A stretch of DNA of 64,000 nt from Pseudonocardia broussonetiae. GTDB lineage: Bacteria; Actinomycetota; Actinomycetes; Mycobacteriales; Pseudonocardiaceae. This document shows, in pieces, positions 16,799 to 27,348 of this stretch (position 1 is the stretch's first letter; the number at the start of each line of letters is the position of its first letter). A program made the translations under genes and the position numbers. Under the pieces are notes generated by a model. The model was given only the letters and a program-made list of their open reading frames with translations, was not told the origin of the DNA and did no database searches. The stretch is taken from contig NZ_CP053564.1 in NCBI RefSeq assembly GCF_013155125.1, forward strand, positions 4,223,501-4,287,500. The letters are read 5' to 3'.

Positions 16799-17548
16799 AT
16801 GGAGGTCCGTCCGTGGGGGCATCGCGGCATAGACTCAGCGGATGCTGGGCGTGCCTCTCGTATCCATCGAGAGTACCGGTCGTACCCGGTGAATCTCACC
16901 GAGCGCATAGCGGCCGGCGATACGAGCCTCTATGACCACGTCGAGAGCCAGACGTCCGAGGGTGACCGGGTCTCCTTCCTCGCCCTGCACGACACCGTGG
17001 CCCGGGAACTCGGCCAGTTCTCCTACCTGGAGATCGGCTCGCACCTCGGCGGAACGCTGCAGGTGTTCGTCGCCGATCCACGGTGCTCGGCGATTGTGTC
17101 GGTCGACCCGCGGCCGCCGAGCCAGCCCGACGACCGCGGACCCGTGTTCCACTACGACGGCAACAGCACCGAGCGGATGCTGGGGTTGCTCGGCGCCGTG
17201 CCCGGTGCGGAACTCGGCAAGCTGCAGACGATCGAGCGGAGTTCAGAGGACATCGGCCCGTGGGAGGTCGGGCGGCCCGACCTGGCGTTCATCGACGGTG
17301 AACACACCCACAGTGCCGCCCTGCGTGACGCCCGGTTCTGCCGGGAGGTGATGGGTACTGCCGGCGTGATCGCGTTCCACGACAGCGGGATCATCGGCCC
17401 GGCGATTCACGAGTTCGTCGCGGAGACCAGGCCCGCTGCGGCCTTTCCGGTCCGGGACGGCCTGTACCTCGTCGAGCTGGGGACCGTCGCGCACATCCTG
17501 GCCTGTCCGCCGGTTGCCGACCGGGCGTATCCCACGGCTCCGGAATGA
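16799..17548 (+). CDS. Class I SAM-dependent methyltransferase (Methyltransf_24-like)
   Basis: The protein shows the SAM-binding motif I LEIGSHLGG (residues 77-85), an acidic loop after strand 2 (VSVDPRPP), and FIDGEHTHSAALRD near 162, where small-molecule and sugar methyltransferases of this fold keep acidic and histidine residues. The N-terminal ~30 residues look poorly conserved, so the GTG at 16889 (beginning MNLTERIAAGD) may be the real start; neither candidate has a strong ribosome-binding site. It overlaps the next gene by 4 bases (ATGA) and so forms an operon with a glycosyltransferase. O-methylation of a glycan is a reasonable guess, not shown. Confidence 0.75.
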   Translation: MEVRPWGHRGIDSADAGRASRIHREYRSYPVNLTERIAAGDTSLYDHVESQTSEGDRVSFLALHDTVARELGQFSYLEIGSHLGGTLQVFVADPRCSAIVSVDPRPPSQPDDRGPVFHYDGNSTERMLGLLGAVPGAELGKLQTIERSSEDIGPWEVGRPDLAFIDGEHTHSAALRDARFCREVMGTAGVIAFHDSGIIGPAIHEFVAETRPAAAFPVRDGLYLVELGTVAHILACPPVADRAYPTAPE

Positions 17549-18171
17549 CCGGTGCGAGCATGGACGTCGTCGCGTACATGATCAGCTGCTCGGAACGCGC
17601 CGACGTGCGAGCCGGGACGCTCGCCCGACTCGCCGCGACGGACTGGGCCGCCGACGCCGTCGTCGTGCTGGACGGGTCTGCGCTTCCGCGCCCGCAGGAC
17701 CGCCAGGTCGAGACCGCCGAGCGCCTGCTCCGACGGGCGCTGTCCGACGGTGCACCCTACGTGCTGTTCCTCGAGGACGACCTCGAGTTCAACCGCTACC
17801 TGCGGCACAACCTCGAGTCGTGGTGGCCGCTGCGCACGGCGAGTCCGGATACCCACTTCATGGCGTCGCTCTACAACCCGGACATCGGCGCGGTCGAGGA
17901 GCACCTCGAGCTGTCCTACGCCGTCGCCGATCCGGACCTCGTCTACGGCAGCCAGGCGTTCCTGCTCTCCCGGGCCACCGTCGCCCGCGTGATCGACGGG
18001 TGGTACGACGTCATCGGCGGCCAGGACATCAAGATCTCCCGCCTCGCCGCGACCGCGGGACCGATCCACTACCACCGACCTTCGCTCGTCCAGCACGTCC
18101 CCGTGCCCAGTACCTGGGGTGGGGTGGGGCATACCGCCATCGACTACTCGCCGACCTGGCTGGCGTCCTGA
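17545..18171 (+). CDS. Glycosyltransferase-like protein, GT-A type (208 aa)
   Basis: This short protein has a GT-A-like nucleotide-binding start and a metal-binding acidic motif, FLEDDLEF (Glu77-Asp78-Asp79), as in GT25 and GT2 relatives. SQAFLLSRATVARVID and the final block with HYHRPSLVQHVP fit an acceptor-side region. It has no membrane segment. Coupled to the methyltransferase upstream by a 4-base overlap, it lies 140 bases before the large glycosyltransferase. The set suggests synthesis of a modified glycan in the cytoplasm; donor and acceptor are unknown. Confidence 0.68.
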   Translation: MTGASMDVVAYMISCSERADVRAGTLARLAATDWAADAVVVLDGSALPRPQDRQVETAERLLRRALSDGAPYVLFLEDDLEFNRYLRHNLESWWPLRTASPDTHFMASLYNPDIGAVEEHLELSYAVADPDLVYGSQAFLLSRATVARVIDGWYDVIGGQDIKISRLAATAGPIHYHRPSLVQHVPVPSTWGGVGHTAIDYSPTWLAS

Positions 18172-18206
18172 TCGCCGGTGCCGCGCCGCCCCCGCTGGTT
18201 GGCCGA

Positions 18207-18235
18207 TTGACCCTCCTCGCCGACCGGTCGACAAT
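18207..18235 (+). promoter_or_regulatory. Candidate sigma70-type promoter for the glycosyltransferase/eCIS operon
   Basis: TTGACC (18207-18212) and GACAAT (18230-18235) are separated by 17 bases, close to the housekeeping consensus, about 75 bases upstream of the GTG at 18311. It is the best promoter-like sequence in the gap before the long plus-strand operon. Read by eye, not tested. Confidence 0.4.
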
Positions 18236-18310
18236 GGTGACGTAGGACACACACTCCAGCCGGGGGTCGAGAGGGGGGATCGTGGCGCACCGAGTTCATG
18301 ATGACTCCAC

Positions 18311-20389
18311 GTGAGCGATGAGCGGCCGCTCGTCACCTGCCTGCTCCCCGGCCACGGTGACCGACGTCTCGTCGCTCAGGCCATCTACTACTTCCTGCGG
18401 CAGGACCACCCGACCAGCGAGCTGATCGTGCTTGTCACGCCCGGATCCGCGGATGGTGTCGAGCCGCGCGGCGGGAACGTCCGGGTGGTGGTCGTCGACC
18501 CCGCTGAGCTGGACGACGCCGGGACGGTGTGGGCCCGCGGGCGTGCGGAAGCCCGCGGTGAGCTGCTGGCGTGGTGGAGTCCGACCGACTGGATCGGACC
18601 CGACCGGATCTCCGCCCAGGTCCGCGACCTCGGGGACGCCGGCGCCGTCGCGGCTCGATCGGTGCTCACCTACCGGCTCCGCCACGGCGACGCCGTGCAG
18701 GGAGAGGGGACGGTGCCCGCCTCGGCGATGGTGCGCCGCGATGCGTCGCTCGAGCATCTGGTCGTGGTCGAGGATCCGGGCTGGTACCTGTGCATGGAGA
18801 CGCGGCGCAGCCCGGCCGGGCGGTCCGCACGCCCGCTCCACAACGCCGTGGAGCGCATCGGTGACGACGGCCCGTTCTACGCGGCGCTGCGTGCCGGCTC
18901 CGGCCCCGGCACCGCCCGTCCGCAGGCGCGTCGTCGCCGGGCAGGGCTGACCCTCGCCGTGCCGCTGATGGTGTTCGACGGGCTCGGGAGCATGGGGGAG
19001 TACCTCGCGCTCGCGCTCGCCGAGGCGGGCATCGCGGTCAACCTCGTGCCGTGGCGGCTGCACCGCGAGGGGCTGCGTCCCGACTTGCTCGCCCTGCTGG
19101 AACGCTCCCGGCCCGACCCGGCCGACCCCGTGCTCGTGCTGAGCTGGATCGGCCACGCGCTCGAGGGCTGGGGTCGCGCGCCCGTCACGTTCGTCAACGC
19201 GATGTGGGAGAGCACGGTGGTGCCCGCGGCGTTCGTCGAGCGACTCAACACCGCGACCGCCGTGATCTGCCCGTCGGGCTGGGTGGCCGACACGTTCCGC
19301 GACAGCGGCGTCCGCGTCCCGATCGCCGTCGTGCCCCAGGGGGTGGACCCGCAGCGCTACCCCTTCTCCGGGCCGCGCCGCGGGCGCGGGTTGACGACCC
19401 TGATCGTGGCGGCGTGGGCAGCGCGCAAGAACCTCCGCGAGTCGGTCGACGCGTGGCAGCTCGCGTTCGACGGTGACCCGGACGCCCGCTTGATGATCAA
19501 AACTCGGTTCGGCGGCGGCAACCGGGCCCAGCTGCCCGACGACGAGCGGATCACCGTGGTCGACGACAACGAGGCGTCGCCCGGTATCGCGCACCGCTAC
19601 CGGCAGGCCGACGTGCTGCTGGCGCTCGGCGGTGAGGGGTTCGGCCTGCCGCTGCTGGAGGGGATGGCGTGCGGGCTGCCGGTCGTCGCGCTCGACGCTC
19701 AGGGCCAGGCCGACACGTGCACGCTCGCGGGTGACGCCGTGCTGCGGGTGCCCGCGGCCGACTGGGTGCCCTACGACGACGGGCAGTACCGCAGCGGGCT
19801 TCGCGCCGTGCCGGACGTGCCCTCCGTGGCGGCGGCGCTGCGCTGGGTCGCCGACCATCGCGACGAGGCCGCCGCGATGGGACAGCGTGCGTCGGAGTGG
19901 GTGCGTCGCGAGCGCGACGTCTGGTCGATGGGCCCCGCGATGGTGCGCGTGCTCGCCGAGCACCTGGGTGGCACCGACGGCCTGAGCCTCGCCGAGGCGA
20001 TCGTCCATCCCGAGTCCGACGGGCGGGCCCGTGCCTACGCGCTGGCGCTGCGGCGGGCGGTGCCGCGTGCGGCGATCCGCTCCGGGCTCGGCGACGCCAG
20101 CGGTTTCCGGCTCGTCGACGTCCAGTACGACGCCGACGGCTTCGACGACGCCGCGCTCGACCGGTTCGTCCGCGGCGCCCGGCTGCGCGGAACAGCCGTG
20201 CTGGTCACCGCCCACCGGCTCCCGCCGCAGCCGACGGCCTGGGAGTGTGCGGTCGACCTGCTGGCCGGCGCCGACGACGAGGTGGTGGCCGCGTTGCGCC
20301 ACCGCTGGCCCGCCCGGCGGGTCGAGCGGCTGACGGGGGAGCCCGCCACCGCGCACACCGAACTGTGGGACTCGATCGCGACGGCCTGA
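18311..20389 (+). CDS. Two-domain glycosyltransferase (GT2-like N-terminus, GT4 C-terminus)
   Basis: Translation starts at the GTG at 18311 (MSDERPLVTCLLPGHGDRRL). Residues 1 to about 190 resemble a GT2 nucleotide-sugar fold but without a clear DxD, so this half may be non-catalytic. From about 215 a GT-B fold follows: GVDPQRYPF, a nucleotide-binding half beginning TTLIVAAWAARKNL, and the GT4 retaining-enzyme signature GEGFGLPLLEGMACG near 439-453 with its donor-binding glutamates. The stop is only 17 bases before the sheath gene, so it is transcribed into the injection-system operon. The linkage suggests it decorates a CIS component or cargo, which is inference. Confidence 0.8.
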   Translation: MSDERPLVTCLLPGHGDRRLVAQAIYYFLRQDHPTSELIVLVTPGSADGVEPRGGNVRVVVVDPAELDDAGTVWARGRAEARGELLAWWSPTDWIGPDRISAQVRDLGDAGAVAARSVLTYRLRHGDAVQGEGTVPASAMVRRDASLEHLVVVEDPGWYLCMETRRSPAGRSARPLHNAVERIGDDGPFYAALRAGSGPGTARPQARRRRAGLTLAVPLMVFDGLGSMGEYLALALAEAGIAVNLVPWRLHREGLRPDLLALLERSRPDPADPVLVLSWIGHALEGWGRAPVTFVNAMWESTVVPAAFVERLNTATAVICPSGWVADTFRDSGVRVPIAVVPQGVDPQRYPFSGPRRGRGLTTLIVAAWAARKNLRESVDAWQLAFDGDPDARLMIKTRFGGGNRAQLPDDERITVVDDNEASPGIAHRYRQADVLLALGGEGFGLPLLEGMACGLPVVALDAQGQADTCTLAGDAVLRVPAADWVPYDDGQYRSGLRAVPDVPSVAAALRWVADHRDEAAAMGQRASEWVRRERDVWSMGPAMVRVLAEHLGGTDGLSLAEAIVHPESDGRARAYALALRRAVPRAAIRSGLGDASGFRLVDVQYDADGFDDAALDRFVRGARLRGTAVLVTAHRLPPQPTAWECAVDLLAGADDEVVAALRHRWPARRVERLTGEPATAHTELWDSIATA

Positions 20390-20405
20390 GCTAGCGAGGA
20401 GAACG

Positions 20406-22115
20406 ATGCCGGGTAACTACCGCGCCCCTGGCGTGTACGTGGAAGAGCTGCCCAGCGGCGTTCGTCCGGTCGTCGGGGTGAGCACGTCGACCGCTGCGTT
20501 CGTCGACGTCTTCGCGCGCGGTGACGCGAACCGCGCGATCCGGATCGCTGGACCGGGGGACTTCGAGCGGGAGTTCGGCGGGACGTTCCGGTTCAGCGAG
20601 GCCAGCTACGCGATCAACCAGTTCTTCCTCAACGGCGGCAGCACGGCGTTCGTGGTCCGGGTGCTGCCCGACGGCGCGCAGTCCGCGTCAGTGGACCTGC
20701 CGCTGGAGGGCACCGGCGGCACATCGGGCTCGACGTCGGGCGGGGGTGCTTCGGGCGGTGGCGCGTCCGGTGGTGCTTCAGGCGGCACCTCCGGCGCCTC
20801 GGGGGGCGGCGCCTCGGGCGGCGCGCCCGGGCTCACCGCTCACGCCCGCAACGAGGGCGAATGGGCGAACGGTCTGATGGTCGGGGTGCAGCACCCGGCC
20901 GCCTCGAACCCGCCCGCGTTCGACCTGGTGGTCGGCCGGAAGGTGACGGTCGGGGGCAGGGAACGGGTCGCGGTGCTGGAGGTGTTCCGCGGGCTCACCG
21001 TCGACCAGGACCACAGCCGCTACGTCCGCACCGTCATCGAGCGGGGCTCGTCGCTGATCCGGATCGACGAGGGGATCGGCGGCCGACCCGGCCCGACCGT
21101 CGGCACAGGGAGTGACGTGGCGCGCTCCCGGGACGCGCACGACTTCCGCGAGCTCACCAACGGCAGAGATGGCGACGTCCCGTCCAGCGTGGAGGACGCC
21201 GCGCTGGCGACGCGGCTCGTCGGCAACCCGGCTCTCGGCACGGGCATGTGGGCGCTGGACAGCATCGCGCCGGAGATCTTCAACATCCTCTGCGTCCCCG
21301 CGATGGCGGTGTTGACCGATGCCGGCCGCACCACGGTTCTCGCCGCGGCCCAGGACTTCTGCCAGGACCGCCGCGCGATGCTGCTCATCGACCCGCCGCG
21401 GACGCACGACGACGCGACCACCACCAGCGCGCTGAGCGGCCTCATGAACGACTACGCGGAGAACCTCGACCCGCACCCCAACACGGCCGCCTACTTCCCA
21501 CGGCTCACGATCCCCGACCCGCTGGGCGGCGAGCGCCGGGTTGGCCCGAGCGGCACGGTGGCGGGGATCTGGGCGCGCTTCGACGGCCGGCACGGCGTGT
21601 GGCGGGCGCCGGCGGGCACCGAGGCGACGCTCCTCGGCGCAAACACCGTGCTGACCATGAACGAGTCGGTCAGCGAGCAGTTCAACCCGGTGGGCGTCAA
21701 CGTGCTGCGGACTTTCCCAATCTTCAACGACGTCGTCTGGGGCGCGCGGACGCGGGTCGGCGCCGACCTGCTCGCCGACCAGTGGAAGTACGTGCCGGTG
21801 CGGCGCACCGCCCTGTTCATCGAGGAGAGCCTGCGCCAGGGCCTGCAATGGGTGGTGTTCCAGCCCAACGACCACGCGCTGTGGGCCCAGATCCGGCTCA
21901 ACGTCGGGAGCTTCATGCAGCGCCTCTTCCGGCTCGGCGCCTTCGCGGGCATCAGCGCGCGGGAGGCCTACCTGGTCAAGTGCGACGCCGATACGACCAC
22001 CGCGGACGACGTCAGCATCGGGGTGGTCAACATCGTCGTGGGTTTCCAGCCGTTGATCCCCGCGGAGTTCGTCGTGATCAAGATCCAGCAGCTGACCCGC
22101 CCACCGGAGGCATGA
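20406..22115 (+). CDS. eCIS contractile sheath protein
   Basis: The start PGNYRAPGVYVEELPSGVRPV is the N-terminal signature of phage-tail and eCIS sheaths (the donor strand that links sheath subunits), and the C-terminal domain (QGLQWVVFQPNDHALWAQI to IPAEFVVIKIQQ) is the conserved handshake domain. At 569 residues it is somewhat longer than usual because residues 102-142 are almost pure Gly/Ser/Ala in the variable outer region. A GAGGAG ribosome-binding site precedes the ATG. Only one sheath gene is present, whereas Afp and PVC clusters have three. The tube gene starts 2 bases after the stop. Confidence 0.95.
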   Translation: MPGNYRAPGVYVEELPSGVRPVVGVSTSTAAFVDVFARGDANRAIRIAGPGDFEREFGGTFRFSEASYAINQFFLNGGSTAFVVRVLPDGAQSASVDLPLEGTGGTSGSTSGGGASGGGASGGASGGTSGASGGGASGGAPGLTAHARNEGEWANGLMVGVQHPAASNPPAFDLVVGRKVTVGGRERVAVLEVFRGLTVDQDHSRYVRTVIERGSSLIRIDEGIGGRPGPTVGTGSDVARSRDAHDFRELTNGRDGDVPSSVEDAALATRLVGNPALGTGMWALDSIAPEIFNILCVPAMAVLTDAGRTTVLAAAQDFCQDRRAMLLIDPPRTHDDATTTSALSGLMNDYAENLDPHPNTAAYFPRLTIPDPLGGERRVGPSGTVAGIWARFDGRHGVWRAPAGTEATLLGANTVLTMNESVSEQFNPVGVNVLRTFPIFNDVVWGARTRVGADLLADQWKYVPVRRTALFIEESLRQGLQWVVFQPNDHALWAQIRLNVGSFMQRLFRLGAFAGISAREAYLVKCDADTTTADDVSIGVVNIVVGFQPLIPAEFVVIKIQQLTRPPEA

Positions 22116-22116
22116 C

Positions 22117-22641
22117 GTGGAGTTCGATGCCGCGAGCGGCCGTTACGACCCGTACAAGAACTTCAAGTTCCGGGTCAAATGGGACAACCGGTACGTCGCC
22201 GGGGTGAGCAAGGTGAGCGCGCTGAAACGCACCACCGAGGTGGTGAAGCACCGTAGCGGCGGCGACGCGAGCACGAGCCACAAGTCGGCAGGACGCACCG
22301 AGTTCGAACCGATCACGCTGGAGCGCGGGGTCACCCACGACCCGGAGTTCGACCAGTGGGCCAACCGGGTCTGGAACTACGGCGGCGGGTTCGGCCTGGA
22401 GGTGTCGCTCGCCGACTACAAGCGCGACATCATCATCGAGCTCTACAACGAGGCGGGTCAGCTCGCCGTCGCCTACAACGTCTACAACTGCTGGGTCGCG
22501 GAGTACCAGGCGCTCTCGGACCTCGACGCCAACGCCAACGCCGTCGCCATCCAGCACCTCAAGCTGGAGAACGAGGGCTGGCTGCGCGACGTAGGGGTCG
22601 CGCAACCGCAGTCGCCGTCGTTCACGGTGCCGAACGGCTGA
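22117..22641 (+). CDS. eCIS inner tube protein (gp19/Hcp-like)
   Basis: The 174-residue product matches the phage T4 gp19-like tail-tube family: YDPYKNFKFRVKW at the start, VSALKRTTEVVKHRSGG, then EFEPITLERGVTHDPEFDQWANRVWN and a beta-rich end KLENEGWLRDV. Such subunits stack as hexameric rings inside the sheath. Translation starts at a GTG 2 bases after the sheath stop, so the two are coupled. This is the only gp19-like tube in the locus; many eCIS have two. Confidence 0.94.
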   Translation: MEFDAASGRYDPYKNFKFRVKWDNRYVAGVSKVSALKRTTEVVKHRSGGDASTSHKSAGRTEFEPITLERGVTHDPEFDQWANRVWNYGGGFGLEVSLADYKRDIIIELYNEAGQLAVAYNVYNCWVAEYQALSDLDANANAVAIQHLKLENEGWLRDVGVAQPQSPSFTVPNG

Positions 22642-22645
22642 CCGG

Positions 22646-23398
22646 ATGGGGGAGACCGCCCGGCCGCTGGCCGGGCTCGACGGCGATGCGCTCCTGCGCG
22701 CGTGGGAACGTGCGGGGGCGATCGACCCTGCGCTGCGCGGGGCGGCCGTGCTGTCGGTCGCGCTCCCCGACCTGCCGGTGGCGGCCGAACGGCTGCCGGT
22801 CGGGTGCCGCGACACGCTGCTGCTGGCGCTGCGGGTGGGGACGTTCGGGGCGCCTCTCACCGCCGTCGCCGACTGTCCGGCGTGCGGCGAGGCCGCCGAG
22901 GTCGAGGCGGATGGGGCCGCGCTGCTCGCCGCCCTCCCTGCGCCGGACCCGGTGGGGGAGCCGCCGGACCCGGTCGAGGTGGACGGCTGGCGGGTCGCGT
23001 TCCGGCTCGCGGACACGCTCGACCTCGCGGCCGCGGCCCGGTGCGCCGATGCCGAGGAGGCCGCCGCGCTGCTCGTCCAACGTTGCCTGGGCGTGGTGAC
23101 CAGGAACGACGTGCCGAGCGCCCAGGAGCCTCCTCCGGACGTCCTGGCGGCGGTGTCCGCGCGCATGGAGCAGGCCGACCCGGCCGCGGACCTGCGGCTG
23201 CGCACCACCTGCCCGGCGTGCGGTGCATGCTGGTCGGCGGGGCTCGACGTCGCCGAGTTCCTGTGGGTGGAGCTGGCCGCGGCCGCGGTGGGCCTGCTGC
23301 TGGAGGTCGACGCACTCGCCGCCCGCTACGGCTGGGCCGAGCGCGAGATCGTGGCGATGTCGCCGCTGCGGCGGCGCACGTACCTGGACCTGTCATGA
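22646..23398 (+). CDS. Phage/eCIS baseplate-associated protein with paired CPACG motifs
   Basis: The 250-residue protein carries two Cys-x2-Cys knuckles (DCPACGEAAEV near residue 75 and TCPACGACWSAG near 193), as in the T4-type baseplate protein family found directly after the tube gene in eCIS loci. The end has REIVAMSPLRRRTYLDL, a conserved-looking helix. It probably binds zinc and acts in baseplate or hub assembly. The ATG is 4 bases after the tube stop, and its own stop overlaps the next start (ATGA). Confidence 0.75.
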   Translation: MGETARPLAGLDGDALLRAWERAGAIDPALRGAAVLSVALPDLPVAAERLPVGCRDTLLLALRVGTFGAPLTAVADCPACGEAAEVEADGAALLAALPAPDPVGEPPDPVEVDGWRVAFRLADTLDLAAAARCADAEEAAALLVQRCLGVVTRNDVPSAQEPPPDVLAAVSARMEQADPAADLRLRTTCPACGACWSAGLDVAEFLWVELAAAAVGLLLEVDALAARYGWAEREIVAMSPLRRRTYLDLS

Positions 23399-24075
23399 TC
23401 GGCTTCCTGGCCCGCCTCGCAGCGCGTGCGGTCGCCCCCGAGGGGGGTCGCGCTCGGCCTTCGTCGGACGCCTGGCTGCACCGCAGGCCGCCCAGTAGCG
23501 ACGAACCTGCTGAGCACCCGGGCGCCGCCGCGCCGACGGTGCAGGCCGTGCCCGGGCGTGGAGACGGGGTCGCACCGTCCGTTCCGACGTGGCAGGCGCC
23601 GCCCCGGCCGGGGCCGACGATGCCGCAGCCGCCCCTTCCGTGGGCGCCGACATCGGGGGTTGAGCGACCCGGACCCGAGCCCCGGGGTGGGACGACCCGC
23701 CCGGACCGGCCACCGTCCGAGCCCCGTCCGGTTGCGGCATCCGAGCCGTCGGTGCCCATCGAGCGGCAGGCAGCCCCGCCGGTGCCGGCCGTCGTCGCGG
23801 TCCCGGTGCGGGTGCCGGCGGGCCGCCAGTATCGGTCGGAGGCCTCCGCTGCCCGTCCGGCGCCTGCGCCCGCACGTCAGGTGGCCCGTCCCGTCGCCCC
23901 GCCCGTTCCGCCACGGGCGCGGCGCTCACCGCCGCCGCGCCCGGTCGAGGTGACGATCGATCGCGTCGAGGTGCGCGTGACGCCTGCGCCAGCCGCGAAG
24001 CCGCCTGTCCGCACCGCACACGAGCCCCGGCTCGGGCTGTCCGAGTACCTCGCCCGCCGCGAGGAGGACCGATGA
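23395..24075 (+). CDS. Proline-rich eCIS linker protein
   Basis: Starting at the ATG overlapping the previous stop, the product has 226 residues, mostly a Pro/Ala/Arg-rich disordered chain. It ends in two short ordered-looking motifs, VEVTIDRVEVRVTPAP and LGLSEYLARREEDR. A protein of this size with a conserved VTIxRVEVR-type segment and a short C-terminal helix is commonly found between baseplate genes and the DUF4255 gene in eCIS loci. Its role is not established; a tether or scaffold is likely. It overlaps the next gene by 4 bases. Confidence 0.65.
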   Translation: MIGFLARLAARAVAPEGGRARPSSDAWLHRRPPSSDEPAEHPGAAAPTVQAVPGRGDGVAPSVPTWQAPPRPGPTMPQPPLPWAPTSGVERPGPEPRGGTTRPDRPPSEPRPVAASEPSVPIERQAAPPVPAVVAVPVRVPAGRQYRSEASAARPAPAPARQVARPVAPPVPPRARRSPPPRPVEVTIDRVEVRVTPAPAAKPPVRTAHEPRLGLSEYLARREEDR

Positions 24076-25252
24076 GTACGGGCGCGGCGGTCGCCGCCGT
24101 CACCGCGCTGATCCGGATCGTGCTGCAGGGGGCCATGAACGGCCCGCTGGCCCCCGCCGTCGCCAACTTCACGATCACCGCGCTGCCACCGGACCGCGTC
24201 GTCCCCGCCGAGACGGCCCAGCTCAACCTGTTCCTCTACCGGACGACCCCGAACCCGGGGTGGCGCAATGTCGAGCTGCCGTCGCGCAGCTCCGACGGCA
24301 GCCGCCGGACCCTCCCACCGCTCGCTGTGGACCTGCACTACCTGCTCTCCGCGCACGGAAAACTGGAGCTGGAGGCAGAGCTGTTGCTCGGGCACGCCAT
24401 GGCGGCGCTGCACGGGATGCCGCTGCTCACCCGGCCGTTCGTCACCGGCGCACTCTCCGGCGTGCGTCCCGGCGACATCCAGGACGCGCTGTGGTCGCCG
24501 ATCTCGCAGAGCGGGCTCGCCGAACAGGAGGAGGTGGTCACGATCAGCATGGAACCGCTGTCGGTCGACGACCTCGTCAAGCTGTGGTCGGTGCTCGGGG
24601 AGAAGTACCGGACGTCGGTCGCGTACGTCGCGACCGTCGTGCTGATCCGCCCGGATGAGACGATCCCGCAGGCGCCGCCGGTCACCGAGCCCGCCCGGGT
24701 GGGCGTCGCGCCGCTCCCGCACGCCGTGCTCGACGCGGTGACCCCCGGCGAGCTCGACTTCGCCGCCGACGCCCCGCTGACCCTGACCGGCAGGCGGCTG
24801 CTCGTCCCGGGCTCGCAGGTGGTGTTCGGTGGCGGCCCGAGCCGCGACCCGCAACCGGGGAGCACCTCCACCGACGTCCGGGTGCTGCTACCGGCTGCGG
24901 TCCCCGCCGGGTTGTCGACCGTCCGGGTCACCCAACCTGCCACCATCGGGGACACGACCCGGCCGATGGAACGGTCGAACCCGCTGCCGCTGACGGTGCG
25001 GCCGGTCGTGGTGAGCGCGCCGGTCGTCGACGCCGCCGGATCGCCGGTCGTCCGGGCGACGCTCACCCCCGATGTGGCCCCGTCGCAGGAGGTGGCGCTG
25101 CTCCTCGACGGCGTACCGGACCCGATCGCGGCCCAGGCCCACCCGCTGCCCACCGGCACGGTCGACTTCCCGATCGCGGTCGCCGCCGGGACCTACCCGG
25201 CGCGGGTGCGCGTCGACGGCGCCGCCTCGCAGCCGCTCACGGTGGTGGTGCC

Positions 25253-25256
<4 letters not shown>
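24072..25256 (+). CDS. DUF4255 (Pvc16/Afp16-type) tail terminator protein
   Basis: Residues 1 to about 190 match the Pvc16 N-terminal family: ANFTITALPPDRVVPAETAQLNLFLY, PLAVDLHYLLSAHG, then EAELLLGHAMAALHGMPLL. In Afp and PVC particles this protein caps the sheath and tube and fixes length. The remaining ~200 residues form two Ig-like beta domains (FAADAPLTLTGRRLLVPGSQVVFGG), an extension seen in some eCIS homologues. No membrane segment is present. It is coupled to the AAA+ ATPase by a 4-base overlap. Confidence 0.9.
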
Positions 25257-27132
<1,876 letters not shown>

Positions 27133-27136
<4 letters not shown>

Positions 27137-27348
27137 GCGCGCCGGGACGCGTCGTCGTCCGCCGCCTGGTGCTGGAAGGCGTGGCCGGCCGTGACCGCGA
27201 GCGGGTGGCGACGGCGTTCCAGGCCGAGCTGGCGCGGCTGCTGGCGGGAACCCCGGCCGACCGGCTGCCCACGGCCGGCTCGGCAGAGGACCTCGGTCGG
27301 CAGGCGGCCGTCGCGGTGCACGCCCGGATCGTCGAGGCGGCGCCGTGA
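27133..27348 (+). CDS. Small eCIS-locus protein (71 aa)
   Basis: A GTG overlapping the ATPase stop by 4 bases starts a 71-residue helical protein (MSAPGRVVVRRLVLEGVAGR, then ATAFQAELARLLAGTPADRL). Small proteins of this size and character recur between the ATPase and DUF4157 genes in eCIS clusters; I know no function. Its stop overlaps the next start (GTGA). Tight coupling on both sides supports it as a real gene. Confidence 0.65.

Noticed and set aside
20709..20831. CRISPR-like array in the Gly/Ser coding repeat
   Set aside because: The repeat units are 9-15 bases, in frame and of Gly/Ser codons only; no spacer-repeat structure is present. No CRISPR array or cas gene was seen anywhere in the window.
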